Below, piece by piece: positions 57,299-64,000 of a stretch of 64,000 nt of DNA. The stretch is taken from assembly GCA_039000515.1 (NCBI GenBank), contig JBCFYV010000100.1, forward strand, positions 32,662,421 through 32,726,420. Direction: 5' to 3'. The notes under the pieces are model-generated. The model did not search any database. It saw nothing but the letters and a program-made list of their open reading frames with translations, and was not told the origin of the DNA. A program made the translations under genes and the position numbers. Positions within the stretch are counted from its first letter, which is position 1, and every line of letters starts with the position of its first letter. The stretch is from Timema cristinae (taxonomy: Eukaryota; Arthropoda; Insecta; Phasmatodea; Timematidae).

Positions 57299-57337
<39 letters not shown>
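57299..57337. repeat. (CA)n microsatellite
   Basis: About 19 uninterrupted CA units. A second interrupted CA/TA tract lies at 57,681-57,711. Confidence 0.97.
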
Positions 57338-57339
<2 letters not shown>

Positions 57340-57888
57340 CCCAAGGGTGGCATTAACAAAGAGCCACTACCTAAAAATTTCCTAGTCTAAAGATTTCCTA
57401 AAAACTTCAGAGCGGCGCTGACATAGAAATGAAAAAATTGATGTTGACAAAGAAATTAAAATAAAAAATGGGCGGCATTGACAAAGAACTACATCCTACC
57501 ACCAGGCCCCGCTTTACAGAAATGGCAGAGAAGTATTTCTCTGGGCGCCACACCATCAACGACCGCTAGTGGTCATTTAGCGCAATTCCGCAACTTAACT
57601 CCCTTCCCCATTACATGTCCAGATACAAACCGTCCCCAAGTTCGTCAGTTCTGTTACTATATAAGCGTCATACCTCACTTCACACACACACATACACACA
57701 CATATATATATTCTATTTAATCAATTAGACGGAGGAAGAACTAGGACGTAACTCTACGTCGCCGAAGACACTAATGGTGACTACGATGTTTCAGGCGTTT
57801 CTCTCTCCACCTCGTCGTAAATGAAGATTCATCTGGGACTTTAAGTGTTTATAAGTTTAAATATGGTTTAGATTCGTAACACCTCTTT
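57340..57888. other. Unique sequence, GC-richer
   Basis: 57,360-57,480 shows short partial repeats (ggcattgacaaaga and ggcgctgacata occur in series with about 55-70 bp spacing). The 80-codon frame at 57,478-57,720 has no recognised motif. No gene proven. Confidence 0.35.
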
Positions 57889-58148
57889 AACTATATCCAT
57901 CAGACATAATCTTTGTCAAAGTATCTGACTTTCTATGTCCATCTGACATAAGTGTTTGTGTCAGGATGTCTGACTTTATTTTCTATGTCCATAACGCATA
58001 GTCTTGAATGTTAATCTAAACGTTCTTTTTCTATGTCCATTAGGGTTCGGCCAGACTGCCAAGCGTGCGAGCGAGCGCGCAAGCGACTGGGTGGCCAAAC
58101 TGGCGAGCGCGCGAGCGAGCGAGCGCGTAATTAGCGGACCCTAGTTAG

Positions 58149-58424
58149 ATTATTATTAGCACCGCGTCTTACTACCCGTTCGGGTTATACGCACTTACGC
58201 TAATGTGTAATGGTAGGGTTATTGTGAGATGAAATGAAGGACCTACAGTTTAACGTGGAATCCGAACCACGGTGGTGGCCTGGCATTCCCTACATTCACA
58301 AGATGTCTTGTCAGAGGTGAAGGAAGGGTTTGGAAATAAGATAAATCTGTGCCGGGACCGAGGATTGAGCCCCAGACCTCCAGCACAGAAGTCTGACACC
58401 TCACCCCTAGACCGCCAAGTCACC
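58149..58424 (-). mobile_element. SINE-1 copy inside the MITE
   Basis: Minus strand. Short (TAA)n, perfect hairpin tail, full body, head ending gaccgccaagtcacc. No clear duplication. The 103-codon open frame here is a shadow. Confidence 0.9.
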
Positions 58425-58564
58425 GGGCCATTAATAGCAAGTGTGTTAAACCTATCACTGATAGAAAAAAGTCAAATATCATGTCAAAATGAGAAGTTTC
58501 CCCAGCACTCAATGAACCAACATACAATAATATTGCCTAGCGCCTGTAAACTAGACTGTACCGG

Positions 58565-58640
58565 GTCGAGCGCGCGCGCTTGAAAAATAGAACCAGTTCT
58601 ATCTTTCAAGCGCGCGCGCTCAGTCGCTCGCGCGCGCGCT
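58565..58640. repeat. GC-rich inverted repeat in the MITE
   Basis: gagcgcgcgcgcttgaaa is mirrored by tttcaagcgcgcgcgctc across an 18 bp spacer containing ccagttct, giving a strong hairpin in an AT-rich region. Confidence 0.85.
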
Positions 58641-58820
58641 CAGTCTGGCCGTACCCTTAGACATAGTTTTTTGTTTATCAAAGTTCAGACTTGTTGTCAT
58701 ATGCCCATATGACGTAGTTTAAAATTAAGGGTTTAATGTTATATTTATCATGGTGCATACGACTTTATAAACTAACAGTTTGTCTAACTTCTTTTTCTAA
58801 GTACTTAACACATAGTTTTA

Positions 58821-59604
58821 TATATTAGGAAATAATAATGACTACTTAAACGGTATGACCATGTTTAGGATCTCTTTATGGAGGAAATCAGATTATCTAA
58901 CGTTTTCTTCAATGACCTAGTTAGGCAGTGACAGATATCAGTCTCTATTATTTCCTTTTTGGTGTATCTACTTACGGTGCGCAACCTGTGGTAGCACTAT
59001 TAGTTCGTAGTAGTGGCCCGCGTAGATAGTGCTTTGTCTCTGGCCCCTTTAGGCGCCGTTTGTATTAAGTAAAACAATATTGTTTGTACTATTTATTATG
59101 TGCCCAAGTTATGGTGGAAATAAAATAAGGCTACTATTGAATGTCCAAGCATACTTAATAGGAATTGACCGGCTATATTAATTTAACTGTATAGATTCCT
59201 GATAGCTCTCAATTTACTAATGCTAGTTCTTCTTCTAGGAGATTATTCTCAGGTTTTCGTAACTCTCTAAGATTTAACTTAAGCTCAAGCTTATATAACT
59301 TCCTTCTCTCTCTAAATCTATAAAATTAGGATTAAATACCCCTTGTTTTCATTCACTATATTATCAATAGTATTCATGAATAGACATTTCAGGTATTAGT
59401 CTAGGATTAACTAGAGTGGATTGTCTTTATGTATTGTGGCTTAACCTTATATTATTATTTGTTGCCTATCTTTGACTCCGACTAAGTTGAGACAGACGCT
59501 CTTTCGTGGGAGAATGTGCGTTGATTCTTATTCTCTAGAGTTACTAAACTGAACTATATGTTCAATCTTATTTCTGTTAGTTCCTGTTCATCAAGTATAC
59601 CTTC
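58821..59604. other. Unique sequence
   Basis: Nothing recognised. GC-richer patch at 58,960-59,070 without an open frame. Confidence 0.4.
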
Positions 59605-59815
59605 ATTTTGGTTGGAAGAAGAGTAGAGAAAATCAAAACATATTTCTTTGCGGCCAACATTAATAACATTTTACCATATTATTTGTGTTATTTTATAGGT
59701 ATTGTTAATATGTATCCAAAGTAACATCTGCAAATTACGTGACTTTATGTATGAATATATTAACATTGTTTTAGTAAATTTAGTAACTAACTTCTACTGT
59801 TCTTCCTACCACAAT
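59605..59815 (+). repeat. Dispersed repeat F, copy 2
   Basis: Aligns with 28,145-28,350 in the same orientation (tttggttggaagaa, cggccaac, attgttttagt, ttcttcctac). About 75-80% similar by eye. Confidence 0.6.
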
Positions 59816-60410
59816 CATACTATAGCTTCTTTCTATTCCTACCTATCGAGAAGTATAAGACAATGATAATTGAATAAAGATATATCTAATAACAATGGAC
59901 CGTTTGTTCTAATATCTATTTAAAACTCTTGTAGTTCTATATCTCTTGTTTACATTTAAATAAATTATTTGCTATACTTATAATTTCAGTCAAAACTTCA
60001 TGTTATAAAATTGTAACTGTAATCGCCACTTCTTCTACTTGATAGGAGAAGCGAGGATTCATATATAAGGACACATGACAAATAATGGTATATGATTGTG
60101 TGTTTTTTATATTTTTTTGTGGATATAGAATATGTTTTCCTTTATTTTGTTTTCCTATATCCATTCATTTCACTTTTAATATGTCCACAATTTTAGGTTA
60201 TTCAATAATGTAAAAATCTTAATGTTTAGTATTTAAAATTGTTTTAGCATATTATAATAATATACTTCTAATTCTTATAATAAAACACAAGTACGTTGAT
60301 ACATTTTATAAAGTCGTTAAGTGCAAGAATGGTCTAATTTTATCCAAATAAAAATATCACTATTTACTAATTAAAATATGGGTCGATGAATCCTGAGAAG
60401 TTTTGTTAAC
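59816..60410. other. AT-rich unique sequence
   Basis: Nothing recognised. Confidence 0.45.
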
Positions 60411-60414
60411 TTTT

Positions 60415-60612
60415 CACTCACACCGGTGGTAGAATGTTCTAAGGCGTCATTCTCGAAATAGACTGGACTGATAAAGATTGAAGAGAATGCCGGTAGGATG
60501 TACTGTGGGTGGACTTTCCTAAATGGTTTTCCACTTTGTCCCCATGCAGATGCTGATAACCACCTTCTAAATACAATTTTCCTCACTACTAATAAATTTG
60601 CTTGGTTAGTTT
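60415..60612 (+). mobile_element. SINE-3 copy, tail lost
   Basis: Head caccggtggtagaatgttct then aaggcgtcattctcg, the gtactgtgggtggactttcc block and the body. It stops before the shared tail. Confidence 0.65.
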
Positions 60613-61080
60613 ATGTATGGATAGAATTTCAGTGAGACATATGACAAAAAAAAACTTTTCTTCTGTCTGAAAAGATTAAGTTACCTTTGTCGTACTGTAG
60701 CGATCGTGATAACTCGCTTGAAAGGAATATTTGGAAAACTACTCTTTTGATTGTGTAGTCGTGTATCTTCTTTAATGGTTATTTTTCGTGTCCCCTCTCA
60801 ACAACATTTCACGGTTGATTATGAATAGGTATGGACACATCTCGTTCCCTCCTTTGTTCTCTATTTAAACTGACATGCTTGTCTTTGTTAAGAGCTGTTC
60901 AGTATGTTCATAGTGGAACATTACACACATGCCTACACGTTTTGTGTTACTAGCAGTGGCGGCTTTCTACTAAACAAGAGTGCATGAGTGCGTCGTGCTC
61001 TAAGTAGCTACTACAAGAATTAAATTAAAGAATAGAGCAGAAGTTTGTTAGTACAATAATCGATTCCTTAATTTCTTTTT
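60613..61080. other. Unique sequence with a possible hAT end
   Basis: At 60,954 cagtggcggctttctac resembles hAT ends (CAGTGGCGG). No matching right end was found. Confidence 0.35.
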
Positions 61081-61081
61081 A

Positions 61082-61360
61082 GGTAACCTGGTGGTCTAGG
61101 GGTAAGGTGTCAAGACTTTTGTGCTGGGGTCCAGGGTTCAATCCTCGGTCCCGGCACAGATTGATCTGATTTCCAAACCCTTCCTTCACCTCTGACAAGA
61201 CATTTTGTGAATGTGAGGAATGTCAGGCCTCCACCGTGGTTCGTATTCCACGTTAAACTGTAGGTCCTCAATTTCATCTCACAATCACCCTAACATTACA
61301 CATTAGCGTAAGTGCGTATAACCCAAACGGGTAGTAAGACGCGTTGCTAATAATAATAAA
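61082..61360 (+). mobile_element. SINE-1 copy, full length
   Basis: Head taacctggtggtctaggggt, B box gggttcaatcctcgg, full body, hairpin tail with one change (acccaaacgggt) and a short (TAA)n. No clear duplication. Confidence 0.92.
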
Positions 61361-61679
61361 AACTGTGAGAGACAAAGAGGGAAACAAGGGTATGTGTGTG
61401 GCAGTAGGGAGAGAAAAGAGAGTGACAGGGGGAGAGGTTATATATTGAGTAGCCTGCATTTGAAAAGGTTCGGGAATTGGTTGGCGTATTTCAACTCATT
61501 CTAAAATTGAGAACTTGCGAAATTCACATTCTTAATTGTTCAGCTGTACTATTTTGCATCAACAAATAATTAAACAAGTTATCTTATTTTTAACACCTAT
61601 TACTGTTTCCAGCTGTGACCCGGGTCGGTTTTTTATTCAAGCCATATATTCTTCACTATCAGTTTTCTGCCTTGTTTTA
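61361..61679. other. Unique sequence
   Basis: Purine-rich at 61,365-61,440. Nothing else recognised. Confidence 0.4.
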
Positions 61680-61860
61680 GCTTCATTAAACTTATAATCT
61701 ACTTATGACTAGAACAGGGACAGCAGCAATCCCGGCCGTTAATTTATTAATGTGAAAGTGTAGGCCCACACTTCACCAATTAAACATTTTTCTGCAATGG
61801 CGGGAATCAAGCCCGAGACCTTTAGTTCAGTAGATAGATACGCTGTACCTAAAACTACAA
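61680..61860 (-). mobile_element. SINE-4 copy, 3' part missing
   Basis: Minus strand. B-box region opposite gggaatcaagcccgagac, A-box region opposite gatagatacgctgtacc, body with cccggccgttaat. The tail is truncated. Confidence 0.65.
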
Positions 61861-62061
61861 TAATATTACTAGTGAAATTTTTATTAGTGTTAAATAAAAC
61901 TACCATTAAAGGCAATCCATATTGATCCAATTTCGTAACAAATTATTACATTAAAATATGGGTGCTAAGAAACCATGATTTGTGATCCGTATTTTTTACA
62001 GTTTTTATGATAAAAATCATTGTTATTATAAATAAATCATTTTGTTTCGGTTGGTACGTTT

Positions 62062-62300
62062 AGTACCGTATCTGTGATTTAGTGGTCAGAATTCCTCGCT
62101 ACGGGTCCAGATGTCTCAGGTTCGATCAACGGTGCTTCTAGACTTTTTTTTTAGAGTCTGAAACCGTGTCTACTCAGCCTCATGATGACAAATTAGGAGC
62201 AACTTGGAGCGAAAAACTTACGATCCCAGTCTAGAAAACTGGGATTAACGACCAGAGAATTTTTTATGTAACCTACATAACACCCTCTATACAAGGATGC
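62062..62300 (+). mobile_element. SINE-5 copy inside FB copy 5
   Basis: Head accgtatctgtgatttagtg, B box caggttcgatcaacgg, and body with ctcagcctcatgatgacaaa as in the other SINE-5 copies. Confidence 0.75.
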
Positions 62301-62402
62301 TGGCACTATGGTTGCTATGGTTTATTGTAGGCTGACGCCATAGAGGATTTGTATTATTTTTATATACGTCTAGTTTAATATTCTACACATAGTAATCTAA
62401 AA

Positions 62403-62690
62403 TCAACCTCGGTGGTCTTGAAGTAAAGTGTTCGTCTCAGTACCCGATGTTGGTGAGTTTAAACCTAGCTAGGTTTGACGTATTTTTCTTGAGCAATAAA
62501 TGTATGTAGCACAACTTTATTCGGAGAGAATTAAAGCCATTGGTCCCTTGTCGATTGTGACGTGTAGAAGAACCCTTGAGGATGTGTGAAAATACATTTC
62601 TCTGCAAAATTGATAGAACCTATAGAGCGATATTTGCGTGTGCTGATATAATCAGTCGGCTAATAAAGTCCACGTTAGATACTAGAAATA
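62403..62690 (+). mobile_element. Chimeric SINE: unusual head with SINE-4 tail
   Basis: Head aacctcggtggtcttgaagt with a weak B box (gtttaaacctagc). The 3' end gtgtgctgatataatcagtc plus gtccacgttagatac matches the tail of SINE-4 (31.35 kb, opposite strand). The head is not SINE-4. Confidence 0.55.
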
Positions 62691-63080
62691 AATGAAAAAT
62701 TAATTTAAACATTTCTCGTAAAAATTTTTATGGTCGTTGCTTAATTTGACCAGGACATTTTTGATTAATTTGAAAAGTGTTTTATTAAATACTAAACTCA
62801 TGACAAATATTCAAGAAATATTGATATTTTAATACATATAAAAATAAACCAGATGCATCTTGTGAACTAATATTTTATTGACCATGGTCAAAAATTTGTG
62901 TCTTAAAAACTGCACAAATACTGACTTTGACTCACGTTCTCTTCTATACCACCTTAAACACATGATAAAAAACAAATATAATCTACTGAAAAGAAAATAT
63001 CTCACTTGGAAACAAAAGCGATAGCAGCTAATGAGCCTCTATATTAACTTGCCTATTTCCGAATTTGCTTACGAATTGAC

Positions 63081-63910
63081 CAGCGGCGGCACGTGTATAG
63101 GCCCTGCGGAACTGCAGCACCCACTATTTTCACTTGATATTATCGATAACATTTAATATAATGCGTCCTTTTTTCTTTAATTCTCTTTATTTTTGTAGTA
63201 TAATATATATTCCTTAAGCATAATGTCAGTACTTCAGAATCCGTCACCTAGATTATGAAAAAGTTACAAAAATCTTTGTATGAAACTGTGCGCTTCACAG
63301 TGCCACCGACGTGGTGTTTGACTGTTGTGCGCATACGAACATACGAAGGGAGTGAGGAGGAAGGTGGGACTTCCAGGTAGAGAGAGCACAGTTGATCTCG
63401 CAGTGCCGGCTCTAGCGTGATGGTGGAAAGGAGTTTTTTTTTTACTCAGTGTGTGTTGTGCTTAAAAACCATGTACCATATTCTTGAATGTGATAAAGTG
63501 AAGAAGAGTGTAGAATTAGATTATTATTCTGCTTCCAGCTATTCTATTTGATTCATTTTTTTTTCGGATCTTTTATTTAAAAGAAAGACTAAATGCACTT
63601 GCAGTACTTTCAATGGAGAAAAATTTCCTCAATTGTCATCCAGAGATAAAGTAAAAAATTATTGAACTTTTTGCGCAAATTAAAACAAGAATAGATTTAA
63701 TTTTCAAACGAATAGATCAAGCATGAACTGTAACAATTTAAGTTGAAGTAAGTAAATAATGTTTGGGTTTGTTTTTTTGTTAGGATTTTGTCAAGTTTCT
63801 GAATAAATTTTCTTTTTTTACATTTTTTTTCCTTTTGCACAAATTTAAAACAAAGGCTAAACATTTTCTGGAGCAGCACCCCCACTAATTTTAACTTAGG
63901 GCCGCCACTA
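63081..63910. mobile_element. hAT-type non-autonomous element, 830 bp
   Basis: Starts CAGCGGCGGCACG and ends ...GGGCCGCCACTA, whose complement is TAGTGGCGGCCC. It is flanked by an exact 8 bp duplication GAATTGAC (63,073-63,080 and 63,911-63,918), the size expected for hAT. Both ends also carry agcaccc-type subterminal motifs. The interior has only short frames without transposase motifs. Confidence 0.88.
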
Positions 63911-64000
63911 GAATTGACATAACGGAATACTAGAAAAAGTTGATAGGTCTACTTTCACCTAACCATATGTCAAGTCATATTATATGCAGCCATCACTTAT

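Larger units (their letters stand above)
58043..58656. mobile_element. Harbinger-type GC-rich MITE with TTA TSD
   Basis: Terminal repeats are GGGTTCGGCCAGACTG on the left and CAGTCTGGCCGTACCC on the right. The arms are full of GCGCGAGCGAGCG repeats. TTA flanks it on both sides (58,040-58,042, 58,657-58,659), the 3 bp target typical of the PIF/Harbinger superfamily. The flanks rejoin into one minisatellite unit. The interior holds a SINE-1 insertion and no coding sequence. Confidence 0.8.
57891..58820 (+). repeat. ~42-50 bp degenerate minisatellite, split by a MITE
   Basis: Units start ctatgtccat and contain ctgacata. Starts at 57,891, 57,933, 57,983 and 58,031. The last unit is split at 58,042 and resumes at 58,660 with gacatagtttttt. 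Decayed units can be followed to about 58,820. Confidence 0.7.
61952..62957. mobile_element. Fold-back element FB copy 5, with two SINE inserts
   Basis: Left arm at 61,952-62,060 (acagtttttatgataaaaat, attataaataaatca). Right arm at 62,795-62,957 (gacaaatattcaagaaatat, aatattttattgacc, tgcacaaatactgac, then ccaccTTAA). The arms are 0.7 kb apart because two SINE-like elements fill the loop. Confidence 0.6.

Noticed and set aside
57137..57337. 66-codon minus-strand frame starting with Cys-Val repeats.
   Set aside because: Translation of the (CA)n microsatellite.
58272..58583. 103-codon open frame.
   Set aside because: Runs through the antisense of a SINE-1 and into the MITE; a repeat shadow.

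Overview
The window is eukaryotic, AT-rich, non-coding-looking DNA, most like an arthropod (probably insect) intergenic or intronic region. The clade is inferred from repeat types (tRNA-headed SINEs, mariner, pogo-like, hAT-like and Harbinger-like elements) and is not proven. I found no intact protein-coding gene, rRNA gene or canonical tRNA gene. Nearly all open frames are short chance frames or frames through repeats. The only recognisable protein traces are three dead transposon fragments: a mariner transposase (about 38.8-39.74 kb, inside a 1.19 kb element with both terminal repeats), a LINE reverse-transcriptase C-terminal remnant (12.80-12.99 kb, minus strand), and a second, weaker LINE C-terminal tail (22.27-22.50 kb).

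Repeats dominate. Three SINE families with different tRNA-like heads (SINE-1 Glu-like; SINE-2 with a box resembling Arg or Leu tRNA; SINE-3 Leu/Ser-like) all end in the same 3' tail. That tail carries a small hairpin (ACCCG-AA-CGGGT), then TAGTAAGACGCGGTGCTAA and usually a (TAA)n run. I count about 12 SINE-1, 6 SINE-2 and some 25 SINE-3 copies or fragments. Several have clean 8-12 bp target-site duplications. SINE-1 and SINE-2 look young; SINE-3 is decayed and serves as the landing site for younger copies. Two further tRNA-headed families (SINE-4 Lys/Ala-like, SINE-5 Glu/Asp-like) have different tails.

DNA transposon derivatives include a fold-back family flanked by TTAA (five copies plus a fragment, two interrupted by SINEs in the loop and one in an arm), an 830 bp hAT-type element with an exact 8 bp duplication (63,081-63,910), a Harbinger-type GC-rich MITE with a TTA duplication (58,043-58,656) that has landed in a minisatellite and received a SINE-1, two pogo/Tigger-like MITEs, and a MITE at 1.8-2.0 kb. 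Tandem arrays have units of 43 bp (38.3 kb), 39 bp (43.8-44.3 kb), 23 bp (42.2 kb), about 17 bp (54.2-54.6 kb) and about 48 bp (57.9 kb). There is a perfect 58 bp AT palindrome at 47.4 kb and a strand-switching TTTACCC/GGGTAAA-like tract at 54.7-55.4 kb.

A few islands stand out as GC-richer and repeat-free (12.13-12.55, 21.0-21.37, 26.75-27.05, 28.69-28.98, 30.3-30.45, 33.14-33.44, 43.33-43.64, 47.82-48.25, 50.95-51.26, 52.08-52.46 kb). They are the best candidates for regulatory DNA or non-coding exons, but without comparison or transcript data their function is only inferred.
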